A stretch of 64,000 nucleotides of DNA, from positions 713,501 to 777,500 of the forward strand of contig NZ_CAKLBX010000001.1 in NCBI RefSeq assembly GCF_920987055.1, read 5' to 3'. The position numbers were made by a program, and so were the translations under genes. This document shows positions 42,946 through 51,411 of this stretch, piece after piece. The stretch comes from Novosphingobium sp. CECT 9465. GTDB lineage: Bacteria > Pseudomonadota > Alphaproteobacteria > Sphingomonadales > Sphingomonadaceae. Position 1 is the first letter of the stretch. The number at the start of each line of letters is the position of its first letter. The notes below the pieces were generated by a model. That model was not told the DNA's origin and did not search any database. It saw only the letters and a program-made list of their open reading frames with translations.

Positions 42946-44067
42946 ATGGTCCAGCCCACGCCTTCCCCGGACGGTCTGATCGTCCTGCTGCCTGCCGCGC
43001 CGGATCATGGCTGGCGCTGGTGGCGGGTGAGCGATGGCATCGTCGGCGCAATGCAGGCGTTTGACGCCGATGGCGAGTCTGCGCCGTGGGGCACTGTCGG
43101 CGCGGTGACCGTGCTGGTCCCTGCCGCAGATGCGCCGGTGCGTGACAGGCCTTTGCCTGACATGTCGGTGGCGCAGGCGCTGGCGGCCGAGCGCATCGGG
43201 CTGGCGCAAGGCGGGATGCAGGCAGGTGAGCGGCATGTCGCGGTCGGAGCCTATGCAGGACGCCTCCTTTCGAGCACCATCGCGGCTGCGCAGATGGATC
43301 GTTGGATGGCGGCGCTTGCCGGACATTCGCTTGACCCCGCAGCGCTCGTGCCGGCAAGTCTCGTGCTTCCGCGCGCCGATGATGCACTGGTTCTGGCCGA
43401 TCTTGGCGGGCAACTGCTGGCGCGCACGGGAGAAGCGGCGTTTGCGGGCGAAGCCGCGCTGGTCGAGGCCCTGGCGGGCGGGCTGGAGCAGGTAGCGCTG
43501 GCCGAGGATGCGCTGTCGTTGCGACTGGCCGAAGTCCACGCCGCCCCGCCGCTGAACTTGCGGCAAGGCGTTTACGGGCCACGCCGCGTTTCGGTGTTCC
43601 GCACCGGCAACTGGACCGGCCTGCTGCGCATGGCGGCCACCGCTGCGCTGCTTGGCCTGCTGCTGATGCTGGTGTGGATCGTCAAATGGAACCTCGACAG
43701 TTCCGCGCAGGAAACGCGCGCGCTTGAACTGGCGCAGGAACGCTTCCCCGCTGCTGCCGATATTGACAGTGCCGAGCGCCTGCTCAATGCCGAACTGGCA
43801 AAGCGCGGGCAGGGCGGAGCCAGTTTCGCCGCACCTGCCGCTGCACTGCTTGAAACCATGCGGCCGGTCCCGGCGGTAAAGTTACGCGATCTGGGCTATA
43901 GCGCCGATGGTACGCTGCGCTTCACCATTGCCGCACCGCGCGCGGAAGATGTCAACGCGGTGCTGATCGCCCTGCAGAATCAGGGCTGGAAAGTCACCGT
44001 CCCGCCCGCGCTCGCCCCCGATCCCACCGGCGCGACTGTCGCCGCGATAACGCTGAGGGCGCCGTGA
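42946..44067 (+). CDS. gspL: Type II secretion protein GspL
   Basis: 373 codons. An actin-like cytoplasmic domain (LVLADLGGQLLARTGEAAF), one membrane helix (AALLGLLLMLVWIVKW at about residues 230-246) and a ferredoxin-like periplasmic domain ending RFTIAAPRAEDVNAVLIALQ. GspL couples GspE to the inner membrane. It begins 11 bases after gspG, exactly where gspH-gspK would usually stand, and overlaps the gspM start. Confidence 0.88.
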   Translation: MVQPTPSPDGLIVLLPAAPDHGWRWWRVSDGIVGAMQAFDADGESAPWGTVGAVTVLVPAADAPVRDRPLPDMSVAQALAAERIGLAQGGMQAGERHVAVGAYAGRLLSSTIAAAQMDRWMAALAGHSLDPAALVPASLVLPRADDALVLADLGGQLLARTGEAAFAGEAALVEALAGGLEQVALAEDALSLRLAEVHAAPPLNLRQGVYGPRRVSVFRTGNWTGLLRMAATAALLGLLLMLVWIVKWNLDSSAQETRALELAQERFPAAADIDSAERLLNAELAKRGQGGASFAAPAAALLETMRPVPAVKLRDLGYSADGTLRFTIAAPRAEDVNAVLIALQNQGWKVTVPPALAPDPTGATVAAITLRAP

Positions 44068-44543
44068 TGGACCGGGTAACGGCATGGTATATCGGCCTGA
44101 CGACGCGCGAGCGACTGCTGGTCAGTGTGGCGGGCGCAATGGTGGCGCTGGTTGTGCTGGTTTATGGAATCGTGCTGCCGGTCGGAACCGCGCTGGATGA
44201 TGCAGCGGTGCGCCATCGCGTCGCCACCGAACGTGCAGGCCGCATCGCCGGGCAGATCGCCGCGTTGAAATCGGCACCGCGCGTAGCCGCTGCCGCATTG
44301 GCCGGGCCGGTCGAGCAGGTGGCCGGAGCGAGTGCGCAGGAAGCCGGCTTCGTGGTCCAGTCGAACCAGCGGCGCGGATCGGACATGGCCGTGATCGTGA
44401 TTCCGACCGCGCGGCCATCGGCAGCGCTGGCCTGGATTGACGGGCTGTCGGCGCAAGGGCTGGCGGTTGAGCAATTGACGATGACGCCCGCGCCCGATGG
44501 CACGGTTTCGGTCAGTGTCACCCTGCGGCGGAGCGGATCGTGA
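44067..44543 (+). CDS. gspM: Type II secretion protein GspM
   Basis: 158 codons. A short N-terminal segment (AWYIGLTTRERLLVSVAGAM) with a single membrane helix, then a coiled coil and a ferredoxin-like periplasmic domain. GspM dimerises with GspL and stabilises it. The ATG at 44067 overlaps the gspL stop by one base; a GTG three bases earlier is also possible. Confidence 0.85.
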   Translation: MDRVTAWYIGLTTRERLLVSVAGAMVALVVLVYGIVLPVGTALDDAAVRHRVATERAGRIAGQIAALKSAPRVAAAALAGPVEQVAGASAQEAGFVVQSNQRRGSDMAVIVIPTARPSAALAWIDGLSAQGLAVEQLTMTPAPDGTVSVSVTLRRSGS

Positions 44544-45271
44544 TCGGACGCTGGATATTCGTGCGCGAACGCGCGCTGACGCGGCGTGGTTGGCTTGTAC
44601 TGGCGGGGCTGACTGTTGCCGGGCTGCTGGCGCTGGTGCCGTTGCGTCTGGCGATCGGACTTGCTGCGCCGGAGACCGTGACGGCGCGCAGCATCGAAGG
44701 TTCCGTCTGGGGCGGGCGGATCGGGGATCTGCGAATTGGGCCACTGCCGTTGGGTACGCTGGATGCGGGGTTGAAGCCCTTGCCCTTGCTGCTGGGGCGG
44801 GCCGAATTTGCGCTGATGCGCGATGGACCAGCGCCGTTTGCCGCCAGCGCATCGGCCAGCGGCAGCGGTGTACGGCTGACCGGGGTCAATGGCGTGGTCA
44901 CGCTGCCAGACGGTATGGGCGGCCTTCCGGTAACGTCGCTGTCATTTGGCGATCTTTCGGTGACCATGGCCAACGGCAGGTGCGCCGAAGCCGAGGGTAC
45001 GATGGGAATGACGCTCGCTTCGCCTGGACTGCTATTGCCCGATGCGATCAGCCTTTCGGGCAAAGCGCGGTGCGAGGGCGGATCGCTGGTGGTGCCGATG
45101 CAGGGACCGGGTGGCATGGAGCGTCTGACGATGCGCGTGGCAGGCGATGGCCGCTGGCAGGCCGATCTGGTGTTGATGGGCCTGCCCGCCGAAGCCACCT
45201 CCCCCCTTGTTCAGGGCGGGTTTACCGCACGTCCCGGCGGAATTGGTATCGGGACGAGCGGGCAGTTCTGA
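44540..45271 (+). CDS. gspN: Type II secretion protein GspN
   Basis: 243 codons starting at GTG 44540 in a GTGA overlap with gspM. One N-terminal membrane helix (GWLVLAGLTVAGLLALVPLR) is followed by a beta-rich periplasmic domain with two cysteines (NGRCAEAEG and GKARCEGGS) that could bridge. ARSIEGSVWGGRIGDLRIG is the family hallmark. GspN is an accessory component absent from many systems; its exact role is not settled. Confidence 0.85.
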   Translation: MIGRWIFVRERALTRRGWLVLAGLTVAGLLALVPLRLAIGLAAPETVTARSIEGSVWGGRIGDLRIGPLPLGTLDAGLKPLPLLLGRAEFALMRDGPAPFAASASASGSGVRLTGVNGVVTLPDGMGGLPVTSLSFGDLSVTMANGRCAEAEGTMGMTLASPGLLLPDAISLSGKARCEGGSLVVPMQGPGGMERLTMRVAGDGRWQADLVLMGLPAEATSPLVQGGFTARPGGIGIGTSGQF

Positions 45272-45274
45272 CGA

Positions 45275-45730
45275 TCAGGCCATTGTCTGCGTGAGGAACC
45301 AGACGCGCTGTTCGGCCTGATCGGTCCAGTCATCGGCAAGGCCTTCAGTGGCATTGTCGCCAGCGGCGGTGGCGGCTTCCTTGGTGGCACGGATCGCCTT
45401 GACCAGCGCGGCGTTATCGTCGCGCAGCGCCTTGACCATGTCCATCGCGTCTATCTTCGTGCGATCATCGTCCTTGATCGATGCCTTGCCTGCGATTGCG
45501 GCGATGGAAGTCAGTGTATCGCCGCCGTTCTTGCGGACGCGCTCGGCAATGATGTCGGTCAGCGCGAACAGTTCGGTGGCCTGTTCGTCAAACAGCAGGT
45601 GCAGTTCGCGAAAGTTTGGCCCCGCCACATGCCAGTGGTAATTCTTGGTCTTGAGATAGAGCGTGAAATAATCGGCCAGCAGGCCATTCAGGCTGTCGAT
45701 CAGGGCCTTCTTCGCATTATCGCCGGGCAT
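45275..45730 (-). CDS. dps: Dps family ferritin-like DNA-protection protein
   Basis: 151 codons. The Dps ferroxidase ligands are visible: NYHWHVAGPNF with the histidines, and LHLLFDEQATELFALTDIIA with the Asp/Glu pair of the neighbouring subunit. Dps dodecamers oxidise and store iron and protect DNA in stress. The ATG at 45730 has AAGGA 8 bases upstream; longer in-frame starts exist at 45745 and 45760. Convergent with gspN, 3 bases apart. Confidence 0.93.
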   Translation of the reverse strand: MPGDNAKKALIDSLNGLLADYFTLYLKTKNYHWHVAGPNFRELHLLFDEQATELFALTDIIAERVRKNGGDTLTSIAAIAGKASIKDDDRTKIDAMDMVKALRDDNAALVKAIRATKEAATAAGDNATEGLADDWTDQAEQRVWFLTQTMA

Positions 45731-45806
45731 GATGCTTTCCTTCATGAATCCATTTGTCATGGTTCAATACGCCGATTTGATTGGAAGGTTTCATGCAATA
45801 ATATCG

Positions 45807-45837
45807 GCCACATGATCGATGAAATCGATCATGTGGC
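45807..45837 (-). terminator. Perfect palindrome at the nhaA 3' end
   Basis: A 14-base perfect inverted repeat, GCCACATGATCGAT / ATCGATCATGTGGC, with a three-base loop. The nhaA stop codon lies inside its first arm on the minus strand, and CGATATTATTGC follows. It is likely an intrinsic terminator between nhaA and dps, though the stem is less GC-rich than usual here. Confidence 0.6.
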
Positions 45838-47001
45838 GCGTGACCCGCTGCCCTTCAGCAAAGCCATTCCGGCGATTGCTGCCACAATCGACCCGCCCAG
45901 AATGCCCAGCTTGGCTTCCTCCACAAGGATCGGGGCCGTGGGAAAGGCAAGGCCCGCGATGAACAGGCTCATCGTGAAGCCGATGCCGCAAAGCAGGGCG
46001 ATCCCCCACAACTGGCGCAGGGTGGCGTCTTCGGGGCGATGGGCAATGCCAAGCTTTTCGGCCAGAACGATACTGCCGAGAATACCGATCTGCTTGCCGA
46101 GCAAAAGACCGAGGCCGATCCCCAGCGGCAGCGCGAGCGAGCCGCCTTCTGGCAGGCCGAGATGAACGCCGGCGTTGGCCAGTCCGAACAGCGGCACGAT
46201 CAGGAAGCCATTGGGCGCGACGAGCGCGTGTTCGAGCCTGAGCAGGGGGCTGTCATGTTTGCGGTTGAGTGCCAGCGGGACGGTCAGCGCAGCCAGGACG
46301 CCCGCGATGGTAGCGTGAACGCCGGAATGCAGAACGGTGTACCACAGCGCGACCGCGCCCAGAACATAGGGTGCCAAGGCGCGCACGCCCATGCGGTTGA
46401 CCACGGCAAGCGCCAGCAGGATCACCGCGCTGGCCCCCAGCCACGCCAGATCAAGGCCGGTGGTATAGAAGAACGCAATCACCATGACCGCGCCGAGATC
46501 ATCGACGATGGCGACCGTGAGCAGGAACAGGCGCAGCGAAGGCGGCAAGCCCTTGCCGGCAAGCGCCAGCACACCGATGGCAAATGCGATGTCGGTGGCA
46601 GAGGGAATTGCCCAGCCTGCGTGAAGTGCGGAGTCTTCGCTGGTAATTCCGAGATAGATCAGTGCAGGCACGGCCATTCCCGCAATCGCCGCAATCACAG
46701 GTAGCCGCCGCCGCCGTGCATCGGACAATTCCCCGGCCAGGACTTCGCGCTTTATTTCCAGCCCGACCACGAAGAAGAACACGGCCATCAAGCCGTCGTT
46801 GATCCACATGTGAGCATTGCCGAGCTTGGCAACAGGTGTCCAGCCGAGTGTGCCGTGGAACAGATCGTGCCACGCATCGGCCCATGGCGAATTGGCAAGG
46901 ACGAGCGCAATGGCAGCGCAAACCATCAGGACGATGCCGGGCGCGGCCTCATTGTGCGACAGCTTGTGCCACACTCCCTTAAGCCCCCGCATTTCCGCCA
47001 T
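45829..47001 (-). CDS. nhaA: Na+/H+ antiporter NhaA
   Basis: 390 codons with about twelve membrane helices. The ion-binding core is visible in LTVAIVDDLGAVMVIAFFYT, carrying the paired aspartates equivalent to E. coli D163/D164, and in HAGWAIPSATDIAFAIGVL with the TDIAFA unwound-helix motif. The opening NEAAPGIVLMVCAAIALVLA is typical. It exchanges two protons for one sodium and maintains pH and sodium homeostasis. Transcribed toward dps. Confidence 0.95.
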   Translation of the reverse strand: MAEMRGLKGVWHKLSHNEAAPGIVLMVCAAIALVLANSPWADAWHDLFHGTLGWTPVAKLGNAHMWINDGLMAVFFFVVGLEIKREVLAGELSDARRRRLPVIAAIAGMAVPALIYLGITSEDSALHAGWAIPSATDIAFAIGVLALAGKGLPPSLRLFLLTVAIVDDLGAVMVIAFFYTTGLDLAWLGASAVILLALAVVNRMGVRALAPYVLGAVALWYTVLHSGVHATIAGVLAALTVPLALNRKHDSPLLRLEHALVAPNGFLIVPLFGLANAGVHLGLPEGGSLALPLGIGLGLLLGKQIGILGSIVLAEKLGIAHRPEDATLRQLWGIALLCGIGFTMSLFIAGLAFPTAPILVEEAKLGILGGSIVAAIAGMALLKGSGSRAT

Positions 47002-47095
47002 ATTCGAATCAATCCTTGGTTCACGAAGCCGCGCAAGCGGGCATAGTTGCGATCATGTGCCCGTTCAGACAGGGCACGTCAAACGGGGGCAGGTC

Positions 47096-48517
47096 TTGCC
47101 GATAGCGCCGTCTTATTCGGCATTTCAGTGGCTCGCCATTTTCGAGCACGAACTCCTGTTGTTCGCCGCCATCTGGTTTGCCATCGGGGCGGTGGACGAA
47201 CTTCTTGTCGATGCCCTGTGGTTGTGGCGCAGCAAATGCGGAGCGGCGCGAACGCCCAGGCTGGTCGACGATGCCGACGACGAACTTAAAGGCATAGCCG
47301 CCGTGGTGGTTCCCGCATGGCGCGAATCGGCCGTCATCGGCGCGATGGTGAGCCATTGCCTGGACAATTGGCGGCAAAAGCGCTTGCGCATCTACGTAGG
47401 GGTCTATCGCAACGATCAGCCCACGCTGGCGGCGTTGACCGTGCTATGCCACGATCCCCGCCTGCGGATCGTCCTGCACGATCGCGATGGACCCACGACT
47501 AAGGCCGATTGCCTGAACAGGCTTTATCGCGCGATGTGCGACGACGAACGGCGTTCGGGCGAACGGGTCCGCTCTGTGATCCTCCACGATGCCGAAGACA
47601 TGGTGCACCCCGACGCATTGTGCCTGATGGACCGCGCGCTGGACGGGGTCGATTTCGTGCAATTGCCGGTCCGGCCGGAACCGCAGGCCGCATCGCCATG
47701 GATTGGCGGGCATTATTGCGATGAATTTGCCGAGGCGCACACCAAGGACATGGTGGTGCGCAACTGGATCGGCGCCGGGTTGCCATCGGCAGGGGTTGGC
47801 TGCGCGTTTTCGCGCGCGGCGATTGACCGGATCATCGAACGGCGCGGCGGTACAGAGCCGTTTGCTGCCGAATGCCTGACCGAGGATTATGAGGCGGGCC
47901 TGCTGGTCAGCGAAACCGGCGGAAAATCGTGCTTCCTGCGGATGCGCGACCGCCACGGGCGACTGGTGGCCACGCGTGAGTTTTTTCCGGCAACACTGGC
48001 CGCTTCGGTACGGCAGAAGACGCGCTGGCTGCACGGCATCGCCTTCCAGGGATGGGACCGGCTGGGCTGGCACGGTCGGGGCTGTGATTTGTGGATGCGA
48101 GTTCGTGATCGGCGGGGACCGCTGGTCGCATTGGTACTTGCTGCTGCCTATCTGCTCATTGTGCTTTGGCCTGCCGTTCGTCTGGCCGAGGCGACCGGAA
48201 GGATCGTGCCGGTCGCTGCCGACCCCGTGGTGCGGGGGTTGTTGCTGTTCAATCTGGCGAGTTTCTGCTGGCGGCTGCTGTTGCGGTTCTGCTTCACCGC
48301 CCATGAATATGGCTGGATCGAAGGAGGCAGGGCTGTTCTGCGGTTCCCGGTGGGCAACGTCATCTCGATCATGGCGGCACGGCGCGCGGTTCTGGCCTAT
48401 GTCAGGGTGCTGCTTGGCGGAAAGGTGCGGTGGGATCACACGGTGCATCTCGCGCATCCGGCACACATCGCCGCGCCAGTGCGGGTGGCCGTTGCGCCGG
48501 GCATGGTACGACGATGA
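47096..48517 (+). CDS. NfrB-like membrane glycosyltransferase
   Basis: 473 codons. An N-terminal helix (FEHELLLFAAIWFAIGAVDE) precedes a GT2 domain with VVVPAWRESAVIGAMV, the acidic ILHDAEDMVHPDAL motif and a processive-type QKTRWLHGIAFQGW (Q/RxxRW-like). Two or more hydrophobic helices follow. This architecture matches the front of NfrB, the inner-membrane enzyme of the phage-N4 receptor/novel glycan secretion system. The C-terminal MshEN c-di-GMP-binding domain of E. coli NfrB is absent. No ATG fits: TTG 47096 is preferred, GTG 47057 is possible. Confidence 0.8.
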   Translation: MPIAPSYSAFQWLAIFEHELLLFAAIWFAIGAVDELLVDALWLWRSKCGAARTPRLVDDADDELKGIAAVVVPAWRESAVIGAMVSHCLDNWRQKRLRIYVGVYRNDQPTLAALTVLCHDPRLRIVLHDRDGPTTKADCLNRLYRAMCDDERRSGERVRSVILHDAEDMVHPDALCLMDRALDGVDFVQLPVRPEPQAASPWIGGHYCDEFAEAHTKDMVVRNWIGAGLPSAGVGCAFSRAAIDRIIERRGGTEPFAAECLTEDYEAGLLVSETGGKSCFLRMRDRHGRLVATREFFPATLAASVRQKTRWLHGIAFQGWDRLGWHGRGCDLWMRVRDRRGPLVALVLAAAYLLIVLWPAVRLAEATGRIVPVAADPVVRGLLLFNLASFCWRLLLRFCFTAHEYGWIEGGRAVLRFPVGNVISIMAARRAVLAYVRVLLGGKVRWDHTVHLAHPAHIAAPVRVAVAPGMVRR

Positions 48518-49581
48518 CCGGGCGGTCCGCGTCGGCGCGGCGCGGACAGCCGATTCTGGCGCTCATCGCCATTCTTGCGATCTGGGCGGGTGCGCGTTGG
48601 CTGTTGTGGGATCCGGTGTTTGTATCCGTGACCGAACGCGCGCTGGCGGTGCAAGTGCCAACCGTGCCGGAGCGCATACCACCCGCGCATAGGCAAGAAG
48701 TTGCGCTCATTCGCCCGGCGCAGGCGAGTTCGCCAATGTTGGCGGCTCCTTCTGACAGGGCAGGGCCGCTCAGGAAAATCAGCGTAAGGGCAGGGGAGGC
48801 CGACGTGGCGCTCCAGCCCATATCATCGTTTTTCCTGACAGGACCTCCGACTCAGGTTCATCGGGCAAAAGCGCATGCGTCCCATGTCGCCTTGCTGCCC
48901 GACAAGCCGCACCATGCCGACCTGCGCTGGACCATGGATAGCTGGGTGCTGTTGCGCGCGGGCACCGGGGCGGTCGCGCAGGCGCCGGGCGCTGCGTCCT
49001 ATGGCGGGAGCCAGGCCGGGGCTGTCCTGCGTTTTCGGCCCGGCGGGGTTGCTGCTGACGGCTATGCCTATGTGCGGACGTCGGCGGCGATAAAGGCGCC
49101 GGGCGGGGACCGGGAACTGGCGGCGGGGATCGGCCTGCGGCCGAAACGCGCGGTGCCATTGCGCCTTTTGGCAGAGGCACGGTTGCAGGATTCGGGCGTC
49201 GGCCCGGCACACATTCGCCCTGTGGCGTCGGTGGTGACCGAACTGCCATGGCAGGAACTTCCGGCAGGGTTCCGTGGAGAGGCCTATGGACAAGCGGGCT
49301 ATGCTGCAGGAAGGGATGCGACCACCTTCTTCGATGCGCAGGCCCTTGTCGATCGCGCTGTCGTCCAAGGCATGGGCATGCCGGAGGTGCGTGTCGGGGC
49401 CGGGCTGTGGGCCGGGGGCCAGAAGGGCGCGGCGCGGATCGACGTGGGACCGCGCATTTCGATCCCGCTGCATCTGGGCGGACCGGCGGCGGCGCGGATC
49501 GCAGTTGACTGGCGCTTTCGGGTGGGCGGCAACGCCCGTCCGCCATCCGGCCCGGCACTTACCATCGCAACTTCGTTCTGA
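48514..49581 (+). CDS. NfrA C-terminal-like envelope protein
   Basis: 355 codons, overlapping the glycosyltransferase by 4 bases (ATGA). An N-terminal hydrophobic helix (PILALIAILAIWAGARWLLW) could be an uncleaved anchor or signal. A low-complexity stretch follows, then from about residue 140 a beta-strand-rich domain (WVLLRAGTGAV, FRGEAYGQAGYAAGRDATTF, DWRFRVGGN) ending in phenylalanine, as outer-membrane barrels do. The coupling to an NfrB-like gene suggests the C-terminal part of NfrA, but the tetratricopeptide part of E. coli NfrA is missing. Family assignment is tentative. Confidence 0.6.
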   Translation: MTGRSASARRGQPILALIAILAIWAGARWLLWDPVFVSVTERALAVQVPTVPERIPPAHRQEVALIRPAQASSPMLAAPSDRAGPLRKISVRAGEADVALQPISSFFLTGPPTQVHRAKAHASHVALLPDKPHHADLRWTMDSWVLLRAGTGAVAQAPGAASYGGSQAGAVLRFRPGGVAADGYAYVRTSAAIKAPGGDRELAAGIGLRPKRAVPLRLLAEARLQDSGVGPAHIRPVASVVTELPWQELPAGFRGEAYGQAGYAAGRDATTFFDAQALVDRAVVQGMGMPEVRVGAGLWAGGQKGAARIDVGPRISIPLHLGGPAAARIAVDWRFRVGGNARPPSGPALTIATSF

Positions 49582-49657
49582 CCGCACAGCTTTTTGCCGC
49601 TATCCGGCTTGCACGGGGTTGCTGGCAGCCAAGCGGGAGCCTAGCGTCGTTGCGGCA

Positions 49658-50572
49658 ATGGACGTCTATCTCCCCATCGCGAACCTGTCGGTAAACGGTC
49701 TGCTGATCGTCAGTCTCGGCGCGCTGACCGGCCTGCTTTCGGGCATGTTTGGCGTGGGCGGTGGGTTCCTGACTACGCCCCTGCTGATCTTCTATGGTAT
49801 TCCGCCAACGGTTGCTGCGGCCTCTGCCGCCAGCCAGGTGACGGGAGCCAGCGTTTCGGGTGCGTTCCACCATGCGCGGCGCGGTGGCATCGATTATCAC
49901 ATGGGCGGGGTGCTGGTGGCAGGCGGCATACTGGGCACCGGGATCGGATCGCTGCTGTTCCGCCTGCTGCAATCGCTGGGCCAGATCGATACGGTGATCA
50001 GCATTCTCTATGTGCTGATGCTGGGTGGGATCGGCGGGTTGATGGCACATGAAAGCCTGACCGCGATCCGCGCGCAGAGGGCGGGCGTACCGGTTCCAGC
50101 GCGCAAGCGCCGCCATCACCCGCTCGTGGCAAGCCTGCCGCTGCGCTGGCGGTTCTACCGATCCGGCCTGTATATCTCGCCGCTGGCGCCATTGCTGCTG
50201 GGCATGCTCACCGGAATAATGACGATGCTGATGGGCATCGGTGGCGGGTTCGTGCTGGTTCCCGCGATGCTTTACATCCTTGGCATGGGCGTGAACGTCG
50301 TCGTTGGCACGTCACTGTTCCAGATCCTGTTCGTGACGATGACAACCACGATGATGCATGCGCTGACCACGCGCGCGGTGGACATTGTGCTGGCGGTGCT
50401 GCTGCTGATCGGATCGGTCACGGGCGCGCAAGTGGGGGCGCAGTTTGCGCAGAAGGCCAAGCCTGAACAATTGCGGCTGATCCTGGCGGCGATTGTCCTG
50501 CTGGTGGCGATGCAGATGGCGCTGGGCCTGGGGTATCGGCCCGATGAAATCTATACGGTTGTGGCGCTGTGA
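49658..50572 (+). CDS. TauE/SafE family sulfite or sulfonate exporter
   Basis: 304 codons with about eight membrane helices in two inverted TauE repeats, each with the GxxGGGFxxxP-type motif: GMFGVGGGFLTTPLLIFYG and MGIGGGFVLVPAMLYILG. Family members export sulfite, sulfoacetate or related anions. In alphaproteobacteria this subtype is commonly paired with a TIGR02186 protein, as here. It overlaps the next gene by 4 bases (GTGA). Confidence 0.88.
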   Translation: MDVYLPIANLSVNGLLIVSLGALTGLLSGMFGVGGGFLTTPLLIFYGIPPTVAAASAASQVTGASVSGAFHHARRGGIDYHMGGVLVAGGILGTGIGSLLFRLLQSLGQIDTVISILYVLMLGGIGGLMAHESLTAIRAQRAGVPVPARKRRHHPLVASLPLRWRFYRSGLYISPLAPLLLGMLTGIMTMLMGIGGGFVLVPAMLYILGMGVNVVVGTSLFQILFVTMTTTMMHALTTRAVDIVLAVLLLIGSVTGAQVGAQFAQKAKPEQLRLILAAIVLLVAMQMALGLGYRPDEIYTVVAL

Positions 50573-51321
50573 AGCGGTTGCTTGCCCTTATCGCCTGCAT
50601 GCTTCTGCTGGGTGCGCGCGATCCCATCCTGGTGCCCGAAATTTCGCAGCACGAAGTGCAGGTGCGTCAGGGCTTTACCGGGGCCGATCTGCTGCTGTTC
50701 GGTGCGATCCTCAGCCCCGAAGGCAGCCGTGCGGCGCAGGACTACGATATCGTCGTGGTGCTTGAAGGGCCGGTGCAGTCAATCGTCCTGCGCGAAAAGC
50801 AGAAGATCGCGGGCATGTGGATCAATGCCGATTCCATGGAGTTCCGCTCTGCGCCCAGTTACTTCGCGGTGGCATCGTCGCGGCCCATCGCCAAGATCGT
50901 CGATGACAAGACGGCGGCGATCTATGAACTTGGCCTCAAATGGTTGCAACTTTCGCCGATCGGGGTGATCGAGCCTGCCGAACAGCAGCGTTTTTCGGCC
51001 GGGCTGGTCGATCTGATGCGGCGGCAAGGACTGTATCGTGAGGATCAGGGCGCTGTGAAGATCAGCGGGCAGGTGCTGTATCAGGCGCGTATCGGTTTGC
51101 CTTCAAGCGTACAGACCGGCACATATACGGCCGAAACCTTTGCCATCCGCGATGGAAAGGTGGTGGCTTCGGCGATAACCCGCGTCGAGGTGACCAAAGA
51201 GGGATTCGAGCGGTTCGTGGCCGTGACCGCAGAGGACCGAGGCCTGCTTTACGGGTTGTTTGCGGTGCTGGTTTCCGTGGGGATGGGGTGGATCGCGGGC
51301 AGGCTGTTCGCGCTGGTCTGA
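50569..51321 (+). CDS. TIGR02186 family (Alph_Pro_TM) protein
   Basis: 250 codons from a GTG. A short signal-type helix (KRLLALIACMLLLG) is followed by a beta-rich periplasmic domain (VPEISQHEVQVRQGFTGADL, LLFGAILSPEG) and a C-terminal membrane helix (GLLYGLFAVLVSVGMGWIAG). This is the alphaproteobacterial TIGR02186 family, function unknown, nearly always next to a TauE-like exporter; a role as periplasmic partner is the natural inference. Confidence 0.85.
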   Translation: MKRLLALIACMLLLGARDPILVPEISQHEVQVRQGFTGADLLLFGAILSPEGSRAAQDYDIVVVLEGPVQSIVLREKQKIAGMWINADSMEFRSAPSYFAVASSRPIAKIVDDKTAAIYELGLKWLQLSPIGVIEPAEQQRFSAGLVDLMRRQGLYREDQGAVKISGQVLYQARIGLPSSVQTGTYTAETFAIRDGKVVASAITRVEVTKEGFERFVAVTAEDRGLLYGLFAVLVSVGMGWIAGRLFALV

Positions 51322-51411
51322 CGCCATTTGATGAGCGCGCGAGTTTAGCCCATTTTAACTTTGACGCCCTAACAATCCCCAAGCCGCGTGTGAGGCCTGG
51401 GGAATTGCTTG

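Noticed and set aside
45791..45840. Short minus-strand peptide frame within the nhaA 3' palindrome
   Set aside because: It arises from the palindrome and has no ribosome-binding site or start context of its own.
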